Shown: in pieces, positions 47,163-58,848 of the stretch
Layout of the letters: each line of letters opens with the position of its first letter
Position numbering within the stretch: the stretch's first letter is position 1
DNA from: Piper betle
Taxonomy: Eukaryota > Streptophyta > Magnoliopsida > Piperales > Piperaceae
Assembly: GCA_033002965.1 (NCBI GenBank)
Contig: JAURVB010013530.1
Coordinates: forward strand, 62,001-126,000
Reading direction: 5' to 3'
DNA length: 64,000 nucleotides
Notes under the pieces: generated by a model
The model's input: only the letters and a program-made list of their open reading frames with translations
Databases searched by the model: none
Told to the model about the DNA's origin: nothing
Position numbers and translations under genes: made by a program

Positions 47163-50100
47163 TGTAACACCCCAAATCCGGTCCACACTCGTGAACCGAA
47201 CCGGCATGTTACCGGCCCCGGTTAGGTCGGCTAACCCGAACCTAACTCATACGGATCCAATCTCGGCGTCTTAAGATGAAGATACAACTCTCAAAGCATG
47301 GATGAATACACAAACCCTAACATGGTACTACGTGAATGACATACAAATCAGAGTGCACACCAAGACAATCCCGATAAAAATTAATGAAAACTTTGAAATA
47401 TAACGGATAGAGTTTCCCCTAAAAATGCAATTAGGGGCCACCCTGTCAAATATACATATGCAAATATATATCTAACCATATATCAAATAATTTCATTCAT
47501 ATAAAATATAAAATCTAACATGCTGTAACTTATTTTAAAACTTGGGTCTCAACCCACTCCGCTGCGCAACTCTGATCATATTTTGCATTCTGTTATCGTG
47601 TCTTAACATTTCATTCATATCATATCATCATGCTCAAACATTTACTCATAGCATGTGTATAAAATAACATCATAAACAAACATTAAATATTTAATCACCC
47701 AATGTGTGTGTGCAGAAGACCTTATTGCTCCTCCGTCCCAGCTGGCTCATCCATCTCGTGCTTATCACCTACATATATATAAGAAAAACGTCAGTAACAA
47801 GCGTTACTGGTCCGGAAAATAAAATAACTATAACAAACTGGCTATGAGAGCAAACTCTCATCTGAAAGAAAACATCATACTCCACGTGAACACTCTGAAG
47901 GGCACTACTGAGGAGCCACTGGGCTGCAGACCCGGTAGCATCCCGAACTTACTGCTCTGCTGCTGGTACTGTGCTACTCTCAGCACTTCTTTTTCAGTAC
48001 TTCTCATGAAACTTTATCCTAAGCCCTCTCCGAACCTCCATATCTCTCCTGGCCTTGAGCACGAAGGCCGAGTACTCTCAGGCAGTCGCCTTTAGTACCC
48101 TTTGAACCACAAGTCCGGACATGCGCTGTACTAAACAGTACCCGTAAACCTCCACGTTCTCCGGGTGTGAGGAACTCAAACGCGGAGTTGTCAGGATCCC
48201 TCGGGAATGGAACAGTCCGCTGGCACTAATCCAGAGCCCGCTTTGACTGTCACGGCATCCTCTGCATGGTACGTGCAGTCGGTTTCTCCATCTCTCGTCT
48301 CACTGAAAACTCGATAAAACTATATATATAGGCCTGGGAAGGGATTCATATAATAGGCCCGAAGGCAACTTGTGGTGGATCTTGTTTTCGAAATCATCCT
48401 CGAGGGATCTCATCCTCGAGGGGTTATTAATCCGGAAATATTCGATTAAATGGCCCGAGTTAAGTGGGATCCGATAAAACGCCACTTAACCCGCCCTGCA
48501 ATAATAAAATAAACATACAATGGAAGAGCGTAAAACAAGACGAGTCCTAAACGGACCTGGTAGAAGCTCCAAGCGTGTCATCGCGCCTAGGCGGCAAGCT
48601 CCTACTCCGTACCTACACATCAAAACTAAATACTAACGCCCGCTAACTAAATGATGCATCAAACTCGTTATGATTAAACACGCTCACAATACAACATCTA
48701 CCACAACAATCAACAATTATATAACAATAATTATGAAAGAAATTCTAACTCCTATTCATACCAATCTTATCGTGTTTTTCTAAGTTATGTCGTAATAACT
48801 TATCATGCTCTCATTAGATCACTTACTATTTATTCGCAATCACTCAAATCATACAATCATCCCTTTACTCATAATTAGACATTACTCATGACGGTTAATC
48901 AAATCTAGCATACTGTGCTAACATTCATCATGACAACTAGTTAATTCTAGCATGCTATGCTAACAATCATATTCAATTTTAAATAACTCAATCGGAGGTA
49001 ATTATACCTCACGTCGTCGGCAATCGGCGACGGCTAGGGTTCCGTCGCGCGTCTCGGAGCTCGAATTCGGCGCTCATCGGCGTCCGAAGCTCGATCGGGC
49101 TCCACTGGGTGAGCCCCGCGGAAGATCCGGTGAATTCCGGCGAATTCCAGAAATTCCGATTTTTCGGCGGTTTTCCGGCAGCTACTGGCGGTTTTCCGGC
49201 GACTTCCGGTGGTTTTCCGGCAACCATCGCCTACGGCGTCTACTAGTCGGAAAGGGGTCGTGTTGGGTACCCTCGGAACCGGCTCGGCGAGCCCGACTCA
49301 TCTATGGCCTCAACATGGTCGACGGAGTTGGCGGCTCGCCGGAAAATGGTCAAAACAGTGGTGGCGGCGGTGGGTGACTCGATCCGGCCGGGATGGGCGG
49401 CGCTGGCCTCCGTTCCGGTCGGGGACGGTCGTGGGTTGGTCGAAGACGTCGAGGTGACCACTCGATCACGGCGGCGACGGTCGCCGGCGGCGAAATCGGC
49501 AACGCGAAGCGCAACGCGGGCGCGGCGATTGGCGAGGCGTTCCGGCGTCGCGGCGGCCACATGGTGGCCGGACCTGGTCGGGGCGGCAGGGCGACGTCGT
49601 GGCCGGGCTGGGCGGCGTCGGTCGACGGCCAGGCGGCGCCGACAGCGGCGGCGGTGGCGCGCGAACAGGGGCGGCGCGGCGAGGGTTTGGGCGCGGGGGA
49701 AGAAAAGTCGGGGTGAAAATGGGTGGCAAACTCGTAAATAATACTTGACTCGTCTCCGGCTCGAGTCAAGTATCATAACTAACTCGTATTAAATCCTAAA
49801 AAATTCATAAAAATCGGGAAAAATCCCGTAAAATCAAACAACACCAAAAAAATTATAATGATATGCTCTAGAACTATCAACCCACCCAAACTGCCCGCAA
49901 CGCGTCCTAACGCGGTAAACGGCCTAAAACTAATTCTACGATCCACTATATATAAAAATAATAAAAATGACTGGCATACTCTCATATATTCTGATAACTC
50001 ATTCTGTTCTGCTGTATTCATGACGTTATCATCATATACTTGGGTACGCATGACCCTCATAGCTCATACACGCGACTGACATCGGCTCGGTACACGTGTC

Positions 50101-50183
50101 CTGAAACTGACTCAACTCGAAAAATAACGGTCGACCCGACCGGTTCTGAATATAAAACCCTGACTCGAATCGTGGGTTTTACA
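47163..50183 (-). mobile_element. 3.0-kb solo LTR (Ty3/gypsy type), target duplication ACACA
   Basis: Starts TGTAACACCCC and ends GTGGGTTTTACA. It is flanked by ACACA (47158-47162 and 50184-50188). It matches the LTR at 30131-32496, which has a primer-binding site and so gives the minus orientation. A GC-rich stretch at 49000-49700 gives many long open frames on both strands, none with a family motif. Confidence 0.93.
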
Positions 50184-50188
50184 ACACA

Positions 50189-53100
50189 TGTTAAGATGGT
50201 TGCCCTTAAGGGCAAGTCTAATTGTCATTACTGGAAGGGATGTATTCACTAAGGATTTATATGATCTAATTTTTAGTCCTCTTGAGTCATCGCATTCTAG
50301 TCTACCACTGAGTGCTACTTCGATTGTGACTAATGGGATGAAAGATTCTTTAATTCCTCCTCATTTGCTAAGTCGAGTGTCACGGTTGAATGAATGAAGA
50401 TGGACAAATATTGCATGCTTTGATTAAACAATGGTTACAACAGAACACATTTAATCATGTGACAGGAACAAAGACTACCATAGAGCTTTGGCATAAGCTC
50501 TTGTATATGTATGAGAGAGACACTCCTGGGAACCTAAACAAGCTGATTAGAAGGTTAATTAATTTTTGATATATGGATAGGATAGAAGTGAGTGACTACA
50601 TCAATGAGATGCAAGGTATATTAACTCAACTGTCTAGTTTAGATTTGCCTCTTGATGATGTTTGGCAAGCTTGTTTATTATTGAATACTTTACTAAAGTC
50701 TTGGGAACCTTTGGTTATTTCTTTGAATAATTTTGACAAGCAACTGACTTTTGATATGGTTTCAAGTTGTCTCTTGAGTGAAGTGGTGAAAAGGAAAACA
50801 CAACAGGTAACCTTCTTTAATTCATTTCAAACTTTGGTTTCAAAAGATAGTTCTTGGGGAAGAGTGAAGAGTAGGAATTCAGGTGAAAGAGACAAGAGTA
50901 GAGGAAGATCTAAATCTAGAAACAAGACCTAGTGTTTTTATCGTGATGAAGTTGGCCACAAAAAATAGAACTCTTACAAATATAAGAAAGATCTAAGAAA
51001 TGATAAAATGCTTGACAATAAGGGGTGATAAGGTTGTATATGTTATAATAAAAGATGTATTGATCATGCTTGATGATGGAAATGACTGCTTGGCAACTAT
51101 TGATAATACTAGTTGGGTGATTAATTCTGGTGCATCATTTCATGTTACTTCATGTAGAGCTTTCTTAAACACCTATGTAACAGTTGGATCTAGGTGTGAT
51201 AAAGGTGAACAACAATTAGACTTCTAAAATTGTTGGTCATGGAGATGTACATATTACGACCGATTTTGGTTGTAAACTTGTTTTGAAAAATGTGCATTAT
51301 ATTCCTTATTAAAGATTAAATTTGATGTCAATAGTTGTTTTAAATGATAAGAGCTGTGTTTCATAAATTTCATGTGCATTATGGAAATTGGTAAAAGGTT
51401 CTCTAGTTATTGATAAGAAGTGTGGTGGTCTTTATGTAACTACATCTTGTCTGGTTGACGATTGGGGGGGGGTTAATGTTACCACTACTACTTTTGTAGC
51501 TGATTTGTGGTATACAAGATTAGGACACATGAGTGAGAAAGGGCTAGAGTTTTTGAAAAAGAAAAATTATCTTCCACAACTTATTAGAACAACACTAGGG
51601 TCTTGTGATCATTGTTTAGATGAAAAATAACATAGTGTTTCTTTTGTATCCACTGGCAAGAGGAAGACTCATATACTTGAACTTGTACATTCTAATGTGT
51701 GTGGTCCAATGAAAATGAAATCTCTTCGTGAAGCCTCTTATTTTATCACTTTTATTGGTGATGTTTTAAGGAAACTATGGTCTTCATATTTAAAGAGTAA
51801 AAGTAATGTGTTTAATAATTTTAAGGAAAGTATGCACCAATACTTATATTTATGCATATGTAAGTTATTACTAGGCTTTTGGTTTGATTTAGTGGTCATA
51901 GTTTACCATATTGGTCGATGCACAATACTTATATGTATGCGTATGTAAGTTGTTACTAAACTTATGGTTTGATTTAGTGGTCATGGTTTACCATGTTAGC
52001 CCATAAACCAATACTTATATGTATGTGTATGTGTGTTTCTCTGTATGATCCTATTAACAGTGAGTTATGATGCATGAATATTACCGTCGATTAGATTTCG
52101 GTATATGTATATGGTTATGTATGATGCAAGCATGTTACCATCAATTAGATTCCAGTACATATATATGGTTATGTATGATGCAGACATGTTACTGTCGACT
52201 AGATTCTAATACATGTGTATGTTTATGACACATTGTATGCTTGTTAAGTTATCTGAGCTGCACGTGGTGCCGTTGAGTGTTCTGACACAGTATATATAAT
52301 TTTGTATGTATGTATGATTTTAGTTGGCCATTGAATGGTTCTAGCCTATGCTTTTGAAATCTACTTCAATGAAGTTTGTGCGATAGTAGTTAAATTAATA
52401 GCTTTACGAATTTTTAACATTGCACTTCGGTTTGCCATCAAACCGAAAAATTGGAATGTTACACCCCACAACTGAATGGAGTAGCTGAGAGGATGAATAG
52501 AATAATTCAAGAATGAATTAGGTATATGCTTTTTACAGCAAAATTACCTAAAGGTTTTTGGGCTGAAAGTATTTGTACTAGTTGTTTGATTAATAAGTCT
52601 CCTATACTTGTTTTAGGTGGAGATGTTTTAGAAAAAGTTGGGAGTGGTAGGAAGGTAAAATACATTCATTTATAGGTGTTTAGTTGTAAAATTTTTGTAC
52701 AGGTGCCTAAGGAACTAAAGTCTTAGCTTAAGGCTCGGATATTTTGTATGCATATCTTTGGGTTATGAGAATTAGTATTTAGTTTTAGACTTTGAAATCC
52801 TAAGGAAAAGAAAGATTGTTCAAAGCCGGGATGTGGTATTTCGAGAGAATCAGTTTCTATAAGACTTAGGGAATGAAACTACTACCCAAAGTGATTCTCA
52901 GAATTATGTTGTGAATGTTAAAACCTCATTTGTTCCATCCAACGGTTATAAAGGATATTGCCCAACATGTTGTTGACTAGATTAATGAAGAAGCCAGAGA
53001 TGACACTCCTATTTCCTTGCCTTGCGATGGTGAAGGTGAGGAGAATTACATTTCTAATGATATAATTCATAATATTGTTGATTAGATTCTTAATCAAAGG

Positions 53101-53420
53101 GAAGTTGATGCTACCATAACAAAATCTGGTAGAGTTGTTAAATCATCCACGAAGTATCCAAAGTCTATTTATGTGACACTCATAAAAAGTAGTAAGCTTG
53201 ATGACTTCGGTGAAGTTATTAGTCAAAAGTAGAAAGGCAAATAGGTAAGTGTCACACGAGAGGAATTAAAGTGATTGCATGAGAACAAAACCTACGAGCT
53301 TGTGAATCTTAATAAGGAGAGAAATGAGTTGAAAAACAAGTGGGTTTATCGACTTGAGCATTTATTTTCTCGAAGTAGAGCCGGTATGGAGAACTTTATT
53401 ACCAACTATGTCTAGTCAGC
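50189..53420 (+). pseudogene. copia gag-pol remnant
   Basis: A gag-like domain (50573-50932, WQACLLLNTLLKSWEPLV) is followed by a broken zinc knuckle (near 50935, CFYRDEVGH). The protease motif has the catalytic Asp changed (WVINSGAS for the usual D-S-G). Then come pre-integrase (LWYTRLGHMSEKGLEFL, CDHC) and integrase (LVHSNVCGPMKMKSL, then TPQLNGVAERMNRII). Only the start of reverse transcriptase survives (near 53250-53340, ENKTYELVNL, KNKWVYRL). The rest of RT and RNase H is deleted. Many stops are present, so it cannot be functional. Confidence 0.88.
51838..52457. repeat. insertion in copia integrase with two tandem-repeat blocks
   Basis: Integrase is interrupted between FKESMHQ and TPQLNGVAE. 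The first block repeats CAATACTTATATGTATGCG about every 85 bp (51838, 51923, 52008). The second repeats a unit with TATATGGTTATGTATGATGC about every 59 bp (about 52070, 52128, 52186). I do not recognise the source. Confidence 0.7.
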
Positions 53421-54069
53421 TCATGGATTTGTGAAGGGAAAATTTTGTTCAGTTTTCCTCATCCATTTACATTGAAAAACTCAATAATCAGTTTTTGATT
53501 TGTTGTTTATTACACTAATGGTTAGTGTTTCGTATACCTGTGTGATTACGTCATTTTTTATAGATATTTAATGAAGTGACTTATTAAATTCTCTTATATT
53601 TTTCTATATAAAGGAAAATTTTGTCAATAATAAATAAAACATCATTGTGAGAGTTTTTTTACCACATTTAACTCATAAAGGGAGAATTTTAGAAAAGGTT
53701 TTCATCATCTCAAGTTAGAGTTGGAGATCGTAATCTAAGGTATAAGGTTAATCCATTTTTCTTTTGTGGTGTATGTTACGCTTTTAATTTTTCATATATT
53801 GCTTTATTCAAGAGTTGTATTTTATAGATCTTATTGTTAGTCTAATTTGTATTGGGAGAATTTTCTCAAATTGTATTTTTGATATTTAATTTTAAAAAAT
53901 TTCTTAATAAAAGTTGATTGTATAGGTGGATTTTCTTTTCTCTAATTTGGAAGAAAATGTCCATCTATTTTTTTATCTTATTATATTCTATTTTATGTTA
54001 TATTTATTTTCATTTTATCTTAAAGGATTTTTTTTTTGTTGATTCCACTAAAGCGCCTATTTCCCACCA

Positions 54070-54160
54070 GAGGTTTGGGTCGTTTGCGTTGGAAAGCATG
54101 ACAATGCGGCCATGGCTGCTAGAATGAGTGCAACATGCTTTGCAACTACTAAGTAGAAGT
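54070..54160 (-). pseudogene. germin-like protein pseudogene, N-terminal part
   Basis: On the minus strand this gives a signal-peptide-like HVALILAAMAALSC and then, in another frame, SNANDPNLTS. The latter joins directly to the frame at 45722 once the copia element and one GAGGT are removed. It aligns with LLALVACHHAHAGDPDLNSD of the intact gene. A frame change lies between signal peptide and mature part. Confidence 0.8.
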
Positions 54161-54611
54161 ACACCATTAGCAGACAGCTATTAGTGATGTAGTGTAGTGT
54201 TTGATGGAAAGGATCAGTGAACTAGTAAGCTTAGGCTCTAATATTAGAGGAAGAAGGGAATGACGTATATGTACAGAGAGAGAGAGTAAAACGGTACATA
54301 CGCCATGGTTATTCTATGAAGGCTGTAAATTAAGATTAATCATGTAGTTAGGTAGTATCGATGCCCTGTTGCCTCTAAGCTTTGGATTTGACAACATGCA
54401 TGCGAGGTGGAGCAGAATGTATGAAGACGAAGATATATAGAAGGTGCAACTACAGAACTAAATGACATCACGTTGAAAGAAGAAGAGAAAAACGTATGGA
54501 TAATAATATGGAAATAGGCCTTACAGTACAAGAGGTGTGAATTACTAAGTACGGGGCAGGAGTGGGGGTGAATTACTAAGTACGGGTCTAAGACAAATTA
54601 TAATATATGAT
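54161..54611. other. intergenic, no gene recognised
   Basis: Former upstream region of the split germin-like gene. The open frame at 54340-54531 shows no motif. Confidence 0.5.
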
Positions 54612-55524
54612 TTAACAAGTGGTTCAATTGTGCTGCTAAACGAGCAAGCGAGTCAAACTCAATTTGGGTTCGAACTCAACTTGAATAGTTCGAAGTTCAT
54701 TCGAACTCGACTCAAGAGAGAACGAATTTAACTCGAATAGTTCGAAGTTCGTTCAAACGCGAGTCAAACTCAATTTGGGTTCGAACTCAACTCAAGAGAG
54801 AACGAATTTAACTCGAATAGTTCGAAGTTCGTTCGAACTCGACTCAAGAGAGAACGAATTTAACTCAAATAGTTCGAAGTTCGTTCAAACGCGATTCAAG
54901 ATAGAATGAATTTGACTTGAATAGTTCGAAGAACTCGATTCAAGATAGAATGAAATTGACTCGAATAGTTCGAAGTTCGTTCGAACTCGACTCAAGATAG
55001 AATGAATTTTGAACATACATGCTCAAACTCCACTCGTATATCTTTTATGCATTCGAACTCGACTTGAGATCGAATACACTTAAATTATTTAAGTGCTTGA
55101 ACTCGTCTCGAATATTTTTTATGCGTTTGAGCTTGAGCTCGAATACACCTAACTCAAAACCGACTCGATTAAAAGTCGACAATATCTCACTTTGAAAAAT
55201 ATAGTCAATATGACTTGAACCCATAACCTCAACTTCAATACCTACCATCTCAACTATCTCACTTCTTTGTTATTATATTGTATACAAATAAATATAACTA
55301 GTTATTAGTATATATATATATATATATATATATAAATATAAAGACTATATTATTATATTATTTTATCGAGTCGAGTCGAACACTACCTTGTTGAAACTCG
55401 ACTCGAATGATTCGAGTTTTGAGTCGAGTTCGAGTTCGAACATTTAAATGTTGAGTTTCGAGTCGAGTCGAGCCGAGCCAAATACCAAATACTCTCGAGC
55501 TAGCTCGCTCAATTAATAACCCCA
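54612..55524 (-). mobile_element. TCGA-rich hAT-like element, second copy (inverted)
   Basis: Same family as 26899-27425 but in reverse. The right end reads GAGCTAGCTCGCTCAATTAA then TAACCCC. The shared core (AAATATAAAGACTATATTAT) is the reverse complement of that in the first copy. It is expanded on the left by about six 52-55-bp units with GTTCGAAGTTCGTTC and ACTCAAGAGAGAACGAATTT (54690-55010). The left end and target duplication are not resolved. Confidence 0.7.
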
Positions 55525-55942
55525 GTTTACTCCTCTTAGACGAGAAATTTCATTATAAACCTTATGATAAGTTCATTCCCCGGATTGTGATCAATATAAT
55601 AATGTGAACTCGATTCATTTTTTACTTCGTCAAGGTTTATAGGTAATGACATTATTACTTAGTAACAGATTTTAATTGACAGATTCACTTATTTCATAAA
55701 AAGAAATTTTGAATCTTCTAAATTAAAAGTAAAGTAGAAACTTAGATCGGCTGCACTATGGTTTTGTTAGGCCGTGCGTTCGATGCCAAAAAATGCTATA
55801 AACCAGCTTGACGGGTACATACATAATTTTCACCTAATTGGAGGGATCGCATTTGACCCATTCAATCATTAATACACATCCTCATCCCACCACCTTATGA
55901 TCAATCTCCTCATCCAAGATCAAATAAGAATTACCATAAAAC
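55525..55942 (+). promoter_or_regulatory. upstream region of the germin-like gene
   Basis: About 420 bp between the repeat element and the germin-like ATG. It presumably holds the promoter. I see no convincing TATA box. Confidence 0.35.
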
Positions 55943-56536
55943 ATGCTTGGAGCCCTCCTTGCTCTAGTAGCATGCCACCATGCCCATGCAGGCGACCCGG
56001 ACCTCAACTCCGACTTTCTCGTCCCACCCAACAGCAACACCGTCAACGCAAGCTTCTTCACCTTTTCCGGCTTCAGCCCCGTGCTCAACTCCGATGGAGC
56101 ACCACCGGCCTTCAAAGTGACCAAGGCTAGCTTGGCCGAGTTCCCGGCACTCAACGGCCACAGCGTCTCCTACGCCGTGTTGCAATACCCGGCGGGCTCT
56201 GTCAACACTCTCCACACCCACCCAAGAGCTGCCGAGCTTCTCCTTGTCATTGGAGGCTGTCTTGAAGTTGGCTTTGTTGACACCACCAACAAACTCTTCA
56301 CCCAGAGTCTTAAAACTGCAGGCATGTTTGTGTTCCCCAAGGGGCTGGTGCACTTTCAAATTAATCCCGATGCTTACAACCCGGCCGTGGCCATCTCTGC
56401 CTTTGCCAACGCTAATGCAGGGACGGTATCCCTCCCAGGAACCTTGTTTAATTCCAGTATTGATGATGGGGTCCTTGCTAAGTCTTTCAAGACTGATGTT
56501 GCCACCATCAAGATCAAGTCTGGATTCTCTCCTTAG
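55943..56536 (+). CDS. germin-like protein (cupin), probably subfamily 9
   Basis: An apoplastic manganese cupin. Family members act as superoxide dismutase, oxalate oxidase or structural wall proteins; which applies here is unknown. It is a single exon of 197 residues. The signal peptide covers residues 1-16 (LLALVACHHAHA), then mature GDPDLNSDFLVPPN. Germin box 1 has HTHPRAAE (His91, His93, Glu98) and box 2 FPKGLVHFQI (His137), the complete metal ligand set. FKTDVATIK is near the end. The N-terminal disulfide Cys pair common in other germins is not seen, which fits the subfamily 9 type. An N-glycosylation site NAS lies at residue 35. A broken paralog lies about 2 kb upstream on the opposite strand, split by a copia element, so the pair once formed a divergent duplicate. 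Confidence 0.93.
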   Translation: MLGALLALVACHHAHAGDPDLNSDFLVPPNSNTVNASFFTFSGFSPVLNSDGAPPAFKVTKASLAEFPALNGHSVSYAVLQYPAGSVNTLHTHPRAAELLLVIGGCLEVGFVDTTNKLFTQSLKTAGMFVFPKGLVHFQINPDAYNPAVAISAFANANAGTVSLPGTLFNSSIDDGVLAKSFKTDVATIKIKSGFSP

Positions 56537-58144
56537 TTAACTATTGACACAATGAAGATCAACTTGTTCTTAATTACTGTCCTTCGTGATGCGGTTTTTT
56601 TTTTTTGGGTGTTGTTTGGTTTTTAAGGGGACATTGAGGTTTTAAATGAAGATGATGAATAAAAACAAAGGGATTGAGCTTTTTACTAAAAAAAGGAGTA
56701 TAATTTTTAATATTAGTAGTGGTGGGAGATTGGGTTGGTTGTATAAAATAATAAAATATTATAATAACCCAACTCAATGGTAAAAAAAAATATTATTATT
56801 ATTATTTTTTATACGAGGGCGGCCTGCCCTAGGCCGGTCTTGAAGATTTGTCCCTTGGCCTACACAGATCCCGACCGCCCAGTTAGGCCATGGGCCTTGG
56901 CCGAAGGCAGCACAGGCTGAGGGCTGCCAAATGTATCCATCCAAGGAGGCATAAATTTCTAATCTCCTGGTAAATATTTTTAGTTTGCTTTTTAGTTTAA
57001 GGATCTTCGCTTGCCAGAAAATTCAGTCAGGTCCGCAGACCAAGCTATGAGATGTCGGCAATTCTGAATCGAACAAGCAACACCAACTGTTCAAACCACG
57101 AAGTAAATGACGAAATCGCCCAGCTTGAACAAGCAGTAAGAGGGAAGAAGTCCAGGACGTAGTTCTTATGTCGTCCACCTATATACACTCTGTGTCTTGT
57201 GAAGTAACTAATTGATTGTCATTTGGATCTATATTATTATTAGTGATTCCTTCATGACTCTTGTCATCAGCTTGATCTCTGTCTGTACTGCTGGGGGCTT
57301 ATCCCAGCTCTAATTAGTTTCAAACTAAATTACTTAAAGGATCATGAGGCAGGCTGTGCCTCTCTTGCGCTTGGTTTTCTGCCTACAACTTTCTACTACT
57401 TGGCAATCTGGTGCAGATATACTATTAATCTCAATTGACGTTGATAATAGCGAGCTCTGCACGTACTAACATAAATTGCTGATTATGTGCCATAGATGAT
57501 ATTATATTGAGCCTTTTAGCCTCTTCTTCATCTGGCAGCCTTGGATCACCAGGGTACTAGGAAGAGGGAAGACACCGGTCATCAGAACGAACACGAAGCA
57601 GCCAACCGTCGACTCCCCTAGGTCGTCCACGATCCCCACGGACACACTACCAATTGATCTACGATTAAACCTTAGAATGCAGCCCGAACTATTAATCGCC
57701 ACTATTATAGCTCTTTTGGCATTGAGGCAACCTGAATAGTATTGACGTTTTTGTTAGGCAATTGATTGGTTTTTGCACTGTCATTTATATATTTACTCTT
57801 CGAATGGTGCAATTTAGCTAATTAAATGGTGCATGTAGCTCTCGTAAACTGCTAGTGCACATCTACCACTTTGTAAGTGTGGACATCGCGGGAAGCAGAT
57901 AGTTAAGATCAAATTCAGGAATGTTAATATCTAAGAAATGTGGTAATCGACTGTTTGGACGTGTGTTTACTCTTCAATTTGTTGGTCGTTGAACGCCATT
58001 ACGTACGTATTGCATACCTGGCCACGCTTTTCTTGATTCTCCTTCTCCATATATAATAATGTTGAAGGCAGTGACCGAGTTCATATTTGTAACATTCATT
58101 TGATCGCTCGCCTCTATTCAAGGAACAAAGTATTTAATACAACA
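56537..58144. other. intergenic, no gene recognised
   Basis: Contains the germin-like 3' UTR and AT-rich DNA. Open frames such as 57502-57702 (minus) show no family motif or splice context. The last 100 bp hold the probable promoter of the next gene. Confidence 0.5.
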
Positions 58145-58697
58145 ATGAGACTTTCATTGCGGCTCTTGCTGTTGCTCGTCTCTCATCTTCAACTTTTTAT
58201 TGCTCCCTCGACCAATACTGTCTCCGGTAAATACAGATTAATAATATTGATTCTAAGCTCCTTGTCAGATATGCATGGAAGATTGTTCACTTCAATGTAA
58301 TTAGGTGTGGCAATTTTGATCTTTCCTCTCTTGAACTATTAGCTGCGAGCTTTGTGAGCTCACAATCGCTTATTACTCTGCAATCAGTGCAGACAATGCC
58401 TTTTATTATGCTGTTGCAAGTAACAATACAAGCTTCAAAGATACGAAAACTTGTAACCACATGCATATTTATAAGAGGGATATCTATTGAGAAATTAGAG
58501 ATCATTAGACCTAATTTGTTGTCTCAGCAGCTCAACGAACCACAACTAAGACTGCCGGTGGCGGAGGAGGAAGGAGAGGAGGATCGTCCGGTGCAGCTGA
58601 GGACCATCTCGCAGCAGGGTACCAGCCGGAAACCATTGTACTTCTTGGCCTTGCTTTGATGACCCTGGCATTTGCCTTGTCATGGCCAGAGTACTGA
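58145..58697 (+). CDS. small secreted or membrane peptide, two exons (83 residues)
   Basis: I do not recognise this gene. Exons 58145-58226 and 58528-58697 are joined by a GT-AG intron of 301 bp (donor GTAAAT, acceptor TCTCAG) in phase. The product has an N-terminal signal peptide (residues 1-20, LRLLLLLVSHLQLFIA), then a basic, Gly-rich linker (TKTAGGGGGRRGGSS). A C-terminal hydrophobic segment follows (ETIVLLGLALMTLAFAL) and then the tail SWPEY. This could be a small type I membrane protein or a precursor with a C-terminal signal, as in some arabinogalactan-type peptides, but Pro/Hyp content is low. Support comes from the signal peptide, splice sites and a frame that stays open only when spliced. 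The neighbours give no functional hint. Confidence 0.6.
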
Positions 58698-58848
58698 AAA
58701 CAATCTTTTAGCGTATCTTTGCTGTTGTGCAGTGCATGTTTAGTTATTTTGTCAATTGTTGTTTGGAAAAAAGAGTTGCATTATTCAATTGTATTTCATT
58801 TGACTAGTAATTTTTTTCTTCAAGGCCTGCTACATACTAGCTGTTTAT

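Larger units (their letters stand above)
45723..54069 (+). mobile_element. Ty1/copia retrotransposon, old, target duplication GAGGT
   Basis: The 5' LTR begins TGTTGGG and ends CCCAACA at 47077. The 3' LTR is 53501-54069. GAGGT flanks the whole element (45718-45722, 54070-54074). A degenerate Met-tRNA primer-binding site follows the 5' LTR. The 5' LTR is interrupted by a TRIM (46186-46926) and the leader by a solo LTR (47163-50183). The LTRs are strongly diverged and gag-pol is broken, so the insertion is old. Gene order (protease, then integrase, then start of reverse transcriptase) is copia-type. Confidence 0.92.

Noticed and set aside
49243..49776. Long GC-rich open frames on both strands in the solo LTR
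   Set aside because: They overlap in several frames, are Arg/Ala/Pro/Gly-rich, match no family motif and lie wholly inside an LTR with target duplication. Composition explains them.
57502..57702. Minus-strand 66-residue open frame
   Set aside because: No signal, motif or splice context; its length is expected by chance.
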